64,000 bases of DNA from UBA6663 sp044226485 (lineage in GTDB: Bacteria > Chloroflexota > Anaerolineae > Anaerolineales > UBA6663): NCBI GenBank assembly GCA_044226485.1, contig JBGAGY010000001.1, forward strand, positions 310,001-374,000, in the 5' to 3' direction. Both the position numbers and the translations under genes were made by a program. Positions 26,165 to 35,363 of the stretch are shown piece by piece (positions within the stretch are counted from its first letter, which is position 1; each line of letters starts with the position of its first letter). The notes beneath the pieces are model-generated. The model was not told the origin of the DNA and made no database searches. It saw nothing but the letters and a program-made list of their open reading frames with translations.

Positions 26165-28189
26165 ATGACTGCTGTCCAGCCACAGCGAACTGAATCGTCC
26201 GGTGAAGCCACCCTCAACCCGTCACGTCTGGGAGCCTCCGTCCCTGCCACCTCAGCACGCAGCCCGTTGCGGATCATCTTCAGCGGTGTCGGCGTCCTCT
26301 TGGCCCTAGTCGGTCAGGTCTGGTTGTATGTGACCCCGGTTGACCAGAGCGTGTCCGTGCCGTTCTCGGTCTGGGTCAGCCTCGTGGGAGTCGTTTTGTT
26401 CGCGGCCGCCCATTTTCTACCGCAGCAACTTGGCGCACCTCGCCGCCCGTGGCCGTGGGCTCAGCGCACGAGCACCGGCTGGATGTTGGCTGGCCTTTTG
26501 CTGTCGATGACGGCGGCGGGCGCAGCTGTCGCGTTCGAGCGTTTCGGGATCAACCAGTATCTGCCGATCGTATCACTCTGGTTCCTCGGCGCCGGCTGTT
26601 ATGTGATCGCCTTTCTTCCGGCCGCCATCCCGTGGCCCGACCTCGCGGCGGTCTGGCGTTCGCACTGGCGCGAGGGCGCAGCCTTTTTTGCTATCGTCCT
26701 CCTGGCGATCGGCCTGCGCTTCTACGAATTGGGCAGCCTGCCCGTCGTGATCAACGGCGACGAAGGCCTGATCGGCATGTTTGCCCAGGCCACGAGTGAC
26801 GGCGCTCTGGCCAATCCATTTGCTCTCTGGGAGAACATCGGCACCCTCTACATGCAGCTGATCAACGTCGCCTTGAGGGCCTTCGGGCCATCGGCGTTCG
26901 CGCTGCGCCTGCTGCCAGCCATCGGCGGATCTCTGGCCATTGCGACGACTTACGCGCTCGCCCGACTCCTCGGAGGTCGCCGTGTGGCCGTGCTGGCGGC
27001 GTTTTTGCTGGCGGTGTCGCACATCCATTTGCACTTCAGCCGCACCGCGGCCGTGACCTATATCCAGGGCACCTGGCTGGTTCCGCTCGAGGTGTACTTT
27101 CTCCTGAGTGGCCTGCAGCGACGTGCGTCCTGGCGGGCCGCCTTGGGCGGCGTCCTGCTGGCCGTCCATATGGACGTCTATATCTCGGCTCAGATGATGA
27201 CCGGGATCTTCATCGTCTACTCGATCATTCTGGCCATTGGATTCCGACGGGAGTTCCGTGCCGTGTGGCGCCAGCTTGTCGTGTTCTGGGGCGGGTTTGC
27301 GCTGACGGTGCTGCCCCAGGCCTCCTACATGCTTCGTCGTCCGGAAGAATGGCTCAGCCGCCTCAATGCCGATGGGACGTTCAACTCAGGCTGGCTGGCT
27401 AACGAAGTGGCGATCACCGGAAAACCGACGGTTCAGATTCTGGTGGAGCGCGTCGCGCACGCCTTCCTGTCGCTGATCTATTACCCCGCCATCGATTTCT
27501 ACGGATCGCCGGTGCCGGTGTTGAGCTTTGTCGCAGCTGTCCTGTTTCTGCTGGGGCTGGGATACACGCTGCTTCGTGTTCGCTCTCTCGATGGCCTGTT
27601 GCTCAACGGCTACTTCTGGGGCATGACTGTCGCCGTCGCAGTCTTTGCGATCCCGCCCTCGGCGGATTCGTATCGCATGATCGTGGCGTTGCCGGCCGCC
27701 ATGATCATGGCCGGGATGGGGCTGGACCAGGTGCTGACTCAAATTGGGTTGAGTTGGACCCGCGACCGTTTCCGGTACGGGGCCGTGGTCTCCATTATCC
27801 TGGTCGGGCTGATGACCTTCAATCTTTGGACTTACTTCTTCGATTTTGTCGGGCGTTGCCGGTACGGCGGTGACCAGCAGACCCGGTTCGCGTCGCATCT
27901 GGGCACCGTCGTCCACAACCTGGGGAGCGAAGGCAGCATCTTTTTGCTCAGCGATGCCACGTTCTTCTATGGATCGCATGCGTCGGTGGACTTCCTGACG
28001 CAACGCCGTGTCATCACCAACGTCGGCGAACCTGTGGAAAGCATCGAAGCGGTCTCGGGCGAGACGATCATCGCCAGCCCACCCCGGGTTGAGGAACTGC
28101 TGCAATGGACGCGCAGTCATCCCGGCGGAAAGCTGCACTACCAGCGAGACTGCAATGCCGTCATTCTGCTGGCTTATCAAATGCCCTGA
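26165..28189 (+). CDS. GT39/PMT-type membrane glycosyltransferase
   Basis: 674 residues with about twelve or more membrane segments. The first periplasmic loop after the second predicted group of spans carries the acidic motif INGDEGLIG that in ArnT/PMT-like enzymes binds the lipid-linked sugar donor. A soluble C-terminal tail follows. It leads a five-gene run in which every junction overlaps or is within 2 bp, ending at the DegT aminotransferase. Lipid-linked sugar transfer to a surface polymer or protein is expected; the sugar is unknown. Confidence 0.82.
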   Translation: MTAVQPQRTESSGEATLNPSRLGASVPATSARSPLRIIFSGVGVLLALVGQVWLYVTPVDQSVSVPFSVWVSLVGVVLFAAAHFLPQQLGAPRRPWPWAQRTSTGWMLAGLLLSMTAAGAAVAFERFGINQYLPIVSLWFLGAGCYVIAFLPAAIPWPDLAAVWRSHWREGAAFFAIVLLAIGLRFYELGSLPVVINGDEGLIGMFAQATSDGALANPFALWENIGTLYMQLINVALRAFGPSAFALRLLPAIGGSLAIATTYALARLLGGRRVAVLAAFLLAVSHIHLHFSRTAAVTYIQGTWLVPLEVYFLLSGLQRRASWRAALGGVLLAVHMDVYISAQMMTGIFIVYSIILAIGFRREFRAVWRQLVVFWGGFALTVLPQASYMLRRPEEWLSRLNADGTFNSGWLANEVAITGKPTVQILVERVAHAFLSLIYYPAIDFYGSPVPVLSFVAAVLFLLGLGYTLLRVRSLDGLLLNGYFWGMTVAVAVFAIPPSADSYRMIVALPAAMIMAGMGLDQVLTQIGLSWTRDRFRYGAVVSIILVGLMTFNLWTYFFDFVGRCRYGGDQQTRFASHLGTVVHNLGSEGSIFLLSDATFFYGSHASVDFLTQRRVITNVGEPVESIEAVSGETIIASPPRVEELLQWTRSHPGGKLHYQRDCNAVILLAYQMP

Positions 28190-28191
28190 TC

Positions 28192-28941
28192 ATGGAGCCC
28201 GCCGAGTATGAACGCATGGCGCGGGCCGAACGATGGCATTGGTGGTACCGTGGCCTGGCGCAGCTGAGCCGCCGACTCCTCGAGCGCTATCGCCCGAGCG
28301 GCGGCCCGCTACGCCTGCTGGACGCCGGCTGCGGCACCGGTGGCGCTCTCGTCGATGACCTCGGAGCCTTCGGGTCCGCCTTTGGGTGCGAGCTTTCGGG
28401 TCTGGCCCTCGCCTTTTGCCGGGACAGGGGCCTGGCTCGTATCTCTCAGGCCACCATTACGCGTCTGCCCTATGCTGATTCCAGCTTCGACCTGATCACG
28501 TGCTTCGACGTGCTCTACGAGCGCGCTGTGACCGACGACCTCGCCGCGTTGAGCGAGATGCACCGGGTGCTGCGATCAGGAGGAATCGTGCTTCTGCGCG
28601 TTCCGGCGTACGATTGGCTTCGCGGGCACCATGATCGTGTCACACATACCGCGCGCCGGTACACCACCGGTCGGATCGAGCAACTGTTGAGACGGTCGGG
28701 GATGACTCCCCTCCACCTCACCTACGCGAACATGTGCCTCTTTCCCGCGGCAGCGGTTAAGCGTCTGCTCGAACAGTCCCTGCCTTTGGCGACCAACCGG
28801 TCAGACCTGGAATGGGACGCCGGGGTTTTGAGCGGCCCCTTTCAAAGGCTCCTGGAGGCGGAGAGCGTTGTGGCGGCCGGCCCGGGTCTGCCCTTTGGCC
28901 TCAGCGTCGTCGCGGTCGCCCGCAAGGAGATGGGGAGGTGA
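28192..28941 (+). CDS. Class I SAM-dependent methyltransferase
   Basis: 249 residues. The SAM-binding motif LLDAGCGTGGAL is near residues 42-53, followed by an acidic motif II region (ITCFDVLYE) and a post-motif segment HRVLRSGGIVLLRVPAY typical of Methyltransf_11. The start 2 bp after the previous stop is preferred. Its last bases overlap the GTG of the next gene. In this cluster it probably methylates a sugar or lipid carrier intermediate. Confidence 0.86.
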   Translation: MEPAEYERMARAERWHWWYRGLAQLSRRLLERYRPSGGPLRLLDAGCGTGGALVDDLGAFGSAFGCELSGLALAFCRDRGLARISQATITRLPYADSSFDLITCFDVLYERAVTDDLAALSEMHRVLRSGGIVLLRVPAYDWLRGHHDRVTHTARRYTTGRIEQLLRRSGMTPLHLTYANMCLFPAAAVKRLLEQSLPLATNRSDLEWDAGVLSGPFQRLLEAESVVAAGPGLPFGLSVVAVARKEMGR

Positions 28942-29678
28942 ACCAAGATCGAGCGACACGTCTCACAAGCCTGAGCATCTTCTTCCCGGCCTTCAACGAT
29001 GGTCGATCGATCGCCGACCTCGTGGCACGCGTCGGTCGTATCGCGCATGGGCTTGCGAGCAGAGTCGAGATCATCGTCATCAATGACGGAAGCGCGGACG
29101 ACACAGCAGACGTCCTGGCCGGGCTTCAGCGTCAGATGCCCGCGTTGCGCGTCGTCACGCATGCGCATAACCTCGGCTATGGAAGCGCGCTCCGCAGCGG
29201 CTTCGCGGCAGCGCGACATGATTGGGTGTTCTACACCGATGGCGATGGGCAGTACGACCCGAGCGAACTGGCCGACCTCATTGCCGCGTTGACGCCAGGC
29301 GTCGATGTCGTCAACGGTTACAAGCGCCAGCGGCACGATGCCTGGTTTCGCCTGGCCATCGGCGTGGTTTACAACGCCCTCGTTCGCTCCCTGTTCGACC
29401 TCAAGGTGCGTGACGTCGACTGCGATTTCCGCCTGATCCGACGCAGCTTTCTGAGCGAGGTGACGCTCACCAGTGACAGTGGCGCGATTTGTGTCGAACT
29501 CATCAGAGCGCTACAAGATGCCGGAGCACGGTTTGCCGAGGTCGAGGTCTCACACTATCATCGTCGACACGGAACTTCACAATTCTTTACCGCCGCGCGG
29601 GTCCTCAACACGATGCGACAGATGCTGCAGCTCTGGTGGAGGTGGACGTCGGGCGCGCGGCGGCGTGCCGCAACATGA
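28938..29678 (+). CDS. Family 2 glycosyltransferase, dolichol-phosphate-mannose synthase-like
   Basis: 246 residues from GTG 28938 (GGGGAGG upstream). It is a GT-A fold with IVINDGSADDTADVL and the DxD-like YTDGDGQYDPSEL. No large C-terminal membrane domain is present. It likely makes a polyprenyl-phosphate sugar for the GT39 enzyme encoded two genes upstream. Both ends overlap its neighbours by about 4 bp, showing translational coupling. Confidence 0.87.
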   Translation: MNQDRATRLTSLSIFFPAFNDGRSIADLVARVGRIAHGLASRVEIIVINDGSADDTADVLAGLQRQMPALRVVTHAHNLGYGSALRSGFAAARHDWVFYTDGDGQYDPSELADLIAALTPGVDVVNGYKRQRHDAWFRLAIGVVYNALVRSLFDLKVRDVDCDFRLIRRSFLSEVTLTSDSGAICVELIRALQDAGARFAEVEVSHYHRRHGTSQFFTAARVLNTMRQMLQLWWRWTSGARRRAAT

Positions 29679-30667
29679 ACCTGGCTGAGTGGTACCGCGA
29701 TCGCCGCGTCATCGTCACGGGCGGCCTTGGCTTCGTCGGCAGCAATCTGGCCCATCGATTGGTCGGCCTCGGGGCCTCGGTCCGGATCGTCGACGTAGCA
29801 GCGCCTGGCTCAGGGGCCAATCTCCACAACGTAGAAGGCATCCTCCCGCAGATCGAACTCTGGCGTGCGGATCTGCGGGACCGTGCCGTGGTCGAAGCCA
29901 TGCTGGATGGCGAGGATGTCCTGTTCAACCTGGCGGCCCAGGTCGGCCATGCCGCCAGCATGCAAGATCCGGAATACGATCTCTCGATCAACGCGGTGTG
30001 CCAGCTGTCCATCGTTGAGGCTTGCCGACGCCTGCGGCCCGACATCAAAGTCGTGTACACCGCCACGCGTCAGATGTATGGGCGCGCCGATGATCTCCCG
30101 ATCGACGAAACCCAACCGATCAATCCGGTCGATTACAACGGCGTCAGCAAACGAGCCGGGGAATTATTCCATCTCGTTGCTCATCGGGCCCACGGTTTGC
30201 GAGCGACCAGCCTGCGGCTCACTAACACATATGGTCCGCGCATGCGCTGCCGCGATGCGCGCCTGACCTTTCTTGGCGATTGGATGCGACGGTTGTTGAT
30301 GGACGAGCCCCTTGTGGTCTTTGGCACCGGCGAGCAAATCCGTGATTTCAATTACGTGGAGGATGTGGTGGACGCGCTCCTTGCAGCCGCGGCCGACCCC
30401 CGCACGGATGGTCAGATCTACAACCTGGGCAGCGACGAACCGGTTCGGCTGATCGATCTGGCTCAGATGGCGATCGACGTCTTCGGCCGTGGCCGTTTCG
30501 AATTGGCACCTTTTCCTCCCGACCGTCTGAGCATTGACATCGGGGATTACCAGGGTGATTATTCCCGCATTCGCGACGCCCTGACGTGGAGGCCCAGCGT
30601 CTCGCTCCGCGAAGGGTTGCGCCGCACCCTGGATTTCGTGGACTGCCATCGGGCCTGGTACTTATGA
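29675..30667 (+). CDS. NAD-dependent nucleotide-sugar epimerase/dehydratase
   Basis: 330 residues, extended SDR family. The nucleotide-binding motif TGGLGFVG spans residues 15-22, and the catalytic YxxxK is YNGVSK (near 152). A conserved substrate-side segment RLTNTYGPRM follows. It overlaps the GT2 gene by ATGA and the aminotransferase gene by ATGA. It should modify a UDP-, GDP- or dTDP-sugar for the glycan produced here. Confidence 0.9.
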   Translation: MNLAEWYRDRRVIVTGGLGFVGSNLAHRLVGLGASVRIVDVAAPGSGANLHNVEGILPQIELWRADLRDRAVVEAMLDGEDVLFNLAAQVGHAASMQDPEYDLSINAVCQLSIVEACRRLRPDIKVVYTATRQMYGRADDLPIDETQPINPVDYNGVSKRAGELFHLVAHRAHGLRATSLRLTNTYGPRMRCRDARLTFLGDWMRRLLMDEPLVVFGTGEQIRDFNYVEDVVDALLAAAADPRTDGQIYNLGSDEPVRLIDLAQMAIDVFGRGRFELAPFPPDRLSIDIGDYQGDYSRIRDALTWRPSVSLREGLRRTLDFVDCHRAWYL

Positions 30668-31773
30668 GTGTCCTGATCCCGCTCGTTGATCTGGCCGCCC
30701 AACACGTCGCGCTGAGGGATCCGTTGAATGCCGCCATCGAACGCGTGGTGTCGTCAGGGCGCTACATCCTGGGTCCGGAGGTTGAGAGCTTTGAGAAGAG
30801 CTTTGCGGCGTATCTGGGTGTGAGTTATGCCATCGGCGTCAGTTCGGGAACGGCGGCCCTGCAACTGGCCCTGATGGCTCTGGGGATCGGTCCGGGTCAT
30901 GAAGTCATCACGGTCAGCCATACAGCCGTCGCAACGGTGGCCGCAATTGAGCAGACGGGAGCGACACCCGTGCTGGTGGATATTGACCCTATCCGCCTGA
31001 CGCTTGATCCGACCAGGTTGGCCGGGGCATTGAGCCCCAAGACGCGGGCGATCGTGCCGGTTCACCTGTACGGCTGCCCGGCCGATATGGACCCGATCCT
31101 CGCGTTTGCCCGACAGCATGGATTGGCAGTCGTGGAGGACTGCGCCCAGGCACATGGGGCGCGCTATCGGGACCGGCCGGTCGGGACGTTCGGCGATGTG
31201 GGGGCTTTTAGCTTCTACCCGACAAAGAACCTCGGTGCGATGGGTGATGGGGGCGCCGTGGTAACCGCCGATGTCACCCTCGCCGCGCGAGTGGCGGAAC
31301 TCCGCGAATATGGATGGCGACAGCGCTATATCAGCGACCATGCCGGGCTGAACGCCCGGCTGGATGAACTGCAGGCCGCCATCCTGACCGTGAAACTTGC
31401 CCACCTTGACGAATGGAATCGTCGGCGCCGCGAACTGGCCCGACACTATCGTCAGGCGTTGCGCGACACGCCCCTTCGATTGCCGCCGGATCCCATCGAA
31501 ACGATCCCTGTCTACCACCAGTTCGTGGTGTGCAGCCCTCAGCGCGAGAAGCTGCGCGTCCACCTGGCCCGGGCCGGCATCGCCTCAGCGGTGTTGTACC
31601 CGCTGCCCGTCCACCTTCAACCCGCCTATCAGGCGCTTCGTCAAGGAGACGGTGGGCTGCCGATGGCCGAACTGGCGGCCGCGGAGAACCTCGCGCTTCC
31701 CCTGTATCCAGAGCTTGCCGATGAAGCCGTGACCATCATCAGCGACGCGATTCATCTCGTTGATTGGGCCTGA
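30664..31773 (+). CDS. DegT/DnrJ/EryC1/StrS sugar aminotransferase
   Basis: 369 residues, PLP-dependent. The Schiff-base lysine is Lys188 in FYPTKNLGAMGDGG, and the PLP-side motif VEDCAQAHGA precedes it. Such enzymes transaminate a keto-sugar nucleotide. With the epimerase this suggests an amino sugar in the exported glycan. It is the last gene of the coupled operon; the LacI regulator starts 125 bp later. Confidence 0.9.
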   Translation: MSVLIPLVDLAAQHVALRDPLNAAIERVVSSGRYILGPEVESFEKSFAAYLGVSYAIGVSSGTAALQLALMALGIGPGHEVITVSHTAVATVAAIEQTGATPVLVDIDPIRLTLDPTRLAGALSPKTRAIVPVHLYGCPADMDPILAFARQHGLAVVEDCAQAHGARYRDRPVGTFGDVGAFSFYPTKNLGAMGDGGAVVTADVTLAARVAELREYGWRQRYISDHAGLNARLDELQAAILTVKLAHLDEWNRRRRELARHYRQALRDTPLRLPPDPIETIPVYHQFVVCSPQREKLRVHLARAGIASAVLYPLPVHLQPAYQALRQGDGGLPMAELAAAENLALPLYPELADEAVTIISDAIHLVDWA

Positions 31774-31877
31774 AGGGGCTGGGGCTCAGGCGCGGCTGGC
31801 GGCGCGCGGCCATTGTGGAGGGTCGAGACCCAGAATAACTTGACGCCGCAGGGACGCTGGGTTAGTCTTAGCGGCAT

Positions 31878-31891
31878 CCAAAACGTTTTGG
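31878..31891. promoter_or_regulatory. LacI-type operator, site 1
   Basis: CCAAAACGTTTTGG is a perfect 14-bp palindrome with the central CG step typical of LacI/PurR-family sites. It ends 7 bp before the ATG of the LacI gene, so binding there should autorepress. An identical copy is found after the gene. Confidence 0.85.
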
Positions 31892-31898
31892 AAGCCCT

Positions 31899-32909
31899 AT
31901 GGCCGCCAACATTCACGATGTCGCAAAGCGTCTCCGTCTCTCGATTACGACGGTCTCGCGTGCCTTGGACGGATACGATGATGTTGCCGAAAGCACACGC
32001 CAACGGGTCATCGACACCGCCCGCGAATTAGGCTACGTCCCCAGCCGTGCCGCTCGTCAATTGCGCCGTCGCCGCGCCGACGCCATTGGATACATCCTGC
32101 CGGCACCCGAGCCCCGCTTCGCGGATCCGTTCTATGCGGACTTTATCGCCGGCATGGGTGATGAGGCGGCCCGACATGGCTTCGACGTTCTGGTAGCCAC
32201 GGCCCCGCCCGGCGACTCAAGCGAGCGTGCGCTCTACGAGCGCTGGATCCAAAGCGGTCGGGTGGACGGGATCGTCCTCAATCGAGTCCGTCGATTGGAT
32301 TGGCGAGTGGGGTATCTCGCCTCCGAGGGTATCCCCTTTGCCACGTTGGGGAAGAGCCTGGATCCGGTTGACCATCCGTATATTGATGTCGATGCCACAG
32401 CGGGGTTCGCCCAACTGGTTTGCCATCTGGCCGACCGAGGGCATCGTCGAATCGCTTTCGTCGGAGCGCCCTCCGATTTGATGCTGCAATCCGCACGACT
32501 GGAGGGCTATCGCCAGGGCCTGACGCTCTCGGACCTGGCTTTCGATCCACTTTTGATCGCCGAGGGCGATCTCACGCCACGAGGTGGATACTCGGCTGCC
32601 CAAGCTCTGCTGAGCCTTGAGGACCCGCCGACAGCCATCATCGGTATCAATGACCTGACAGCCATCGGTGCACTTCATGCCGGGCAGGCGGCGGGCCGGG
32701 TGATCGGACGCGATCTGGCAATCGCCGGATATGACGGACTGGGTGAGACCGAGCACACGCAGCCGCCTCTTACCACGCTGAGCCAACCCTTGTACGGTAT
32801 TGCCCGTCGCCTGGTAGAGATGGTCATTCGTCTGATCACGCATAAGCCCCTTGAGGAGGAGCACGTTATCCTTCAGCCCGAACTCTTGATTCGCGGATCA
32901 ACCGGATAG
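31899..32909 (+). CDS. LacI-family transcriptional regulator
   Basis: 336 residues. The HTH and hinge (ANIHDVAKRLRLSITTVSRA, then ARELGYVPSRAARQLR) occupy the first 60 residues, followed by a periplasmic-binding-protein-like effector domain. The ligand is probably a sugar but cannot be read from the sequence. Identical perfect palindromes flank the gene at 31878 and 32946, implying control of itself and of the FecR-like lipoprotein downstream. Confidence 0.93.
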   Translation: MAANIHDVAKRLRLSITTVSRALDGYDDVAESTRQRVIDTARELGYVPSRAARQLRRRRADAIGYILPAPEPRFADPFYADFIAGMGDEAARHGFDVLVATAPPGDSSERALYERWIQSGRVDGIVLNRVRRLDWRVGYLASEGIPFATLGKSLDPVDHPYIDVDATAGFAQLVCHLADRGHRRIAFVGAPSDLMLQSARLEGYRQGLTLSDLAFDPLLIAEGDLTPRGGYSAAQALLSLEDPPTAIIGINDLTAIGALHAGQAAGRVIGRDLAIAGYDGLGETEHTQPPLTTLSQPLYGIARRLVEMVIRLITHKPLEEEHVILQPELLIRGSTG

Positions 32910-32945
32910 GTTGTGTGGCTACGGCGCACTCTTTTCGTCCCGTTT

Positions 32946-32959
32946 CCAAAACGTTTTGG
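32946..32959. promoter_or_regulatory. LacI-type operator, site 2
   Basis: The same perfect CCAAAACGTTTTGG palindrome as site 1. It lies 37 bp after the LacI stop and 74 bp before the FecR-like gene. This could control the downstream gene or form a repression loop with site 1, about 1.07 kb away. Confidence 0.82.
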
Positions 32960-33033
32960 GCGAGGAGGCCTTGTGGCAGGAAGCATCCGGGTGGCACCGG
33001 TCAGATGGCATCGGTCGTTGAAGTGCTCTAGCG

Positions 33034-34086
33034 ATGAAACACCTGAAGCCGACTTCATACCAACTTCACAGTCGCCCTGCCCGGTTGGCCAAGACCATCG
33101 GGGGGACGTTGTGTGGGTTGATACTCGCCCTCCTTGCGGGGTGCTCGCCGGCTCAAGCTGACGCAGGACCAGCCTCACTCCAGGATGTTCTTAACTCACC
33201 CAGGGTACAGGTGTCCGATACCTCCGACGTGGAACAGGGACTTGAAGGGATGCCGCTTCCCACAGGCAGTCGAATCTTCACCAATCAGGATTCGCTGGCA
33301 ACGATCAGCTTTGCGCATCGCGCGGTGGTCCGGCTGTGGTCTAACACTCAGGTCATTCTCGAATCTCCGACAGAAGAAGAATCGATTCGCATCAGGCTCG
33401 ATCAGGGGCATCTTTCGGTTAATCTGGCCGGTTTTGTCAGTGAGTTGCAGACCCCTCTGGGCCATGTGCATTTGACCGGCCACGCGGCAATCATTTATGA
33501 CCCGGGTGCCTCGCAGGAATTAAGTGACGATGTGCTCAGCCTCCGCTGCTACTCAGGGCCCTGCGAGATCGAAAGCGCTGCCTTCACGGCATCATTGAAC
33601 AGTCTGGAGCGTGTGGATCTCAGTCAACTCGGCGCTGACGTGCGCCAATCGAATCTATCGATCATCGAATTACGTCAGTACATCGCCGATAACCCGGGCA
33701 GCAGTGGGGTGATCGGCACGTTGACGGCGATGCCCAGCCCAACCGCGACTTCGACGTCCACTCACAGCCCTACCCCCACGCACCCGACAGCGACTTTCAC
33801 AAGGACACCGACGGCCTCGTCGACCCCTACAACCGCTCCAGAACCAACCCGCACTCCAACCCTGCCGGCGCCCACCATTCCGCCTGTCATTGAGCTAACA
33901 GCCACCGCTACTCCCAGCGAAACCACACCAACGGCTCCGAGGAACGACCCGCCGCCAACGCCCACCTCGACATTGCCGCCGACGAACACACCCATTCCTT
34001 CAGACACACCGATTGCAGGACTGGCGCCATACAGTCTATCGAGGTGGCACCCGGCGGCCGTCTGTCAGGCACAGACATGCAGTTGA
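33034..34086 (+). CDS. FecR-like domain lipoprotein with Thr/Pro-rich tail
   Basis: 350 residues. A signal peptide ends in the lipobox LLAGC with Cys37. Residues about 60-185 look like a FecR-type beta domain (TISFAHRAVVRLWSNTQVIL, then LDQGHLSVNL). Residues about 230-335 are a low-complexity Thr/Pro/Ser stretch expected to span or decorate the cell wall. The tail ends with a short Cys-containing segment. No FecI-type sigma factor or FecA-like receptor is adjacent, so classical FecR signalling is not supported. The operator upstream suggests LacI control. Confidence 0.75.
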   Translation: MKHLKPTSYQLHSRPARLAKTIGGTLCGLILALLAGCSPAQADAGPASLQDVLNSPRVQVSDTSDVEQGLEGMPLPTGSRIFTNQDSLATISFAHRAVVRLWSNTQVILESPTEEESIRIRLDQGHLSVNLAGFVSELQTPLGHVHLTGHAAIIYDPGASQELSDDVLSLRCYSGPCEIESAAFTASLNSLERVDLSQLGADVRQSNLSIIELRQYIADNPGSSGVIGTLTAMPSPTATSTSTHSPTPTHPTATFTRTPTASSTPTTAPEPTRTPTLPAPTIPPVIELTATATPSETTPTAPRNDPPPTPTSTLPPTNTPIPSDTPIAGLAPYSLSRWHPAAVCQAQTCS

Positions 34087-34110
34087 CCATCGGGGGGCCC
34101 CAAAACAAAC

Positions 34111-34653
34111 ATGGATCGTTCTCACCTCGGTGTCAAAACCGTATTCGTCCATCAGCTCATCGACTACCTGATCGGCCACATCCCATTGGCGGCAGGGTTG
34201 TGCGGCCTCCTGGCGTGGTTGGGTGGCCCGATCGGCGCCCTCCTGCCCGGGCCGACGAAAGTCATGTCCCTGATGGGTGCCCCCGTTGACGTGGGGTCGA
34301 CGGCCTCCGTGCTCTGTCTGTGGCTGGCTCTGGCGATCTTTCTCAGCCTCGCACAACGTTTGACGCAACACCAGGCGTGGCACTCGGACGATGCCGCCGA
34401 AGCTCGCTCTTTAGCAATTCAGGTCTTTGGTTTTCCAGCAGGCATCCTGCTCAGCCTGACGTCAGCGAGGTTGGCCGTCGTGGCATTCATCCTTGCAGGC
34501 CCTGTTCTGCTCGCGGGCTATCTGATCCTTGACCGATGGGTATGGCGGCGGCCGTCGCCTGTTGCTGTTTATGTGGCCGGGACAATCATTTTCGAGGGTC
34601 TGATCCTTCTGATTTATGCAGCCACGCAGGGGATTATCCAGGCAATGGACTGA
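34111..34653 (+). CDS. Small membrane protein, unknown function
   Basis: A 180-residue protein with about four hydrophobic segments, 24 bp after the FecR-like gene and probably co-transcribed. I see no recognisable motif. The N-terminal 20 residues are amphipathic and a charged loop (RLTQHQAWHSDDAAEAR) divides the membrane part. Confidence 0.65.
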   Translation: MDRSHLGVKTVFVHQLIDYLIGHIPLAAGLCGLLAWLGGPIGALLPGPTKVMSLMGAPVDVGSTASVLCLWLALAIFLSLAQRLTQHQAWHSDDAAEARSLAIQVFGFPAGILLSLTSARLAVVAFILAGPVLLAGYLILDRWVWRRPSPVAVYVAGTIIFEGLILLIYAATQGIIQAMD

Positions 34654-34961
34654 GCGGAAGGCGCGACCCCCCGGGACGATCAGACTAGGCACACACGTTC
34701 GTGCAAGGAAGTCTTGCCGCTGATCCTTTTCGGAGTCTCGAGACTCGATGATCTGAGCCTACAACGCTTGGAACTCAGCCTCCGCCATTTGGGCTTGGCG
34801 GCACATCAGATGGCACCCGAGTGATGCGAAATCAAGATCTGAGGAATTGGTCGTCGCCGAAAAGGATTCGCGGGCGCACCAGGAACTGGCCCGGCAAACA
34901 TCGTGTCCATCGTGACCCCAAACAGCGTCACTTACGCCAGGATCTCCAGCCCAGATGATGC
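34654..34961. other. Intergenic region with a 14-bp palindrome
   Basis: About 308 bp between the small membrane gene and the end of the convergent mrp operon. The only clear signal is the perfect palindrome GAGTCTCGAGACTC at 34733-34746. No gene is supported. Confidence 0.5.
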
Positions 34962-35363
34962 TCAGGTTTTGAGATCCGACGAGTCGGTAGTCGGAGACAC
35001 GATCATCGGCGCTCCGCTCGCCAGATGATGACCCTTTGGGTCGTAACAACCGTAGAGCTCGTCCCCAAGGGTTCCGGACCAGAGTGGCTCTCGGGAGACA
35101 TACGCGGCTCGGGCGATCAGGTGGGCGGCCACCGGCGCCGTGATGAAGAAGAAGACCACGACCGCCAACGCGCGCACTGCGATAGCGAAGTCCCAAAAGT
35201 ACAGAGCCACGCCGGCCATGACAAAGCTCACGCCGAACGTCGCCGACTTCGTGCTGCTATGCATGCGCATGTACACGTCCGGCATGCGCAGCACCCCGAT
35301 CGCGGCCACGAACATGAACGCCGCCCCGATCCCCATCAATGCGTAGCTTAGTCCCTGAGCCAT
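34962..35363 (-). CDS. mrpG: Mrp-type Na+/H+ antiporter subunit G
   Basis: 133 residues with three membrane segments in the first 90. The motif IGVLRMPDVYMRMHSSTKSATFG is near the N-terminus (23 residues; the core is RMPDVYMRMH), a hallmark of MrpG/MnhG. A polar tail of about 40 residues is longer than usual. It is the last gene of the seven-gene operon and overlaps mrpF by 16 bp. Confidence 0.92.
   Translation of the reverse strand: MAQGLSYALMGIGAAFMFVAAIGVLRMPDVYMRMHSSTKSATFGVSFVMAGVALYFWDFAIAVRALAVVVFFFITAPVAAHLIARAAYVSREPLWSGTLGDELYGCYDPKGHHLASGAPMIVSPTTDSSDLKT

Noticed and set aside
33720..34030. CRISPR-like or tandem DNA repeat in the FecR-like gene
   Set aside because: The repetition is Thr/Pro codon usage in a protein tail; units are irregular and in frame.
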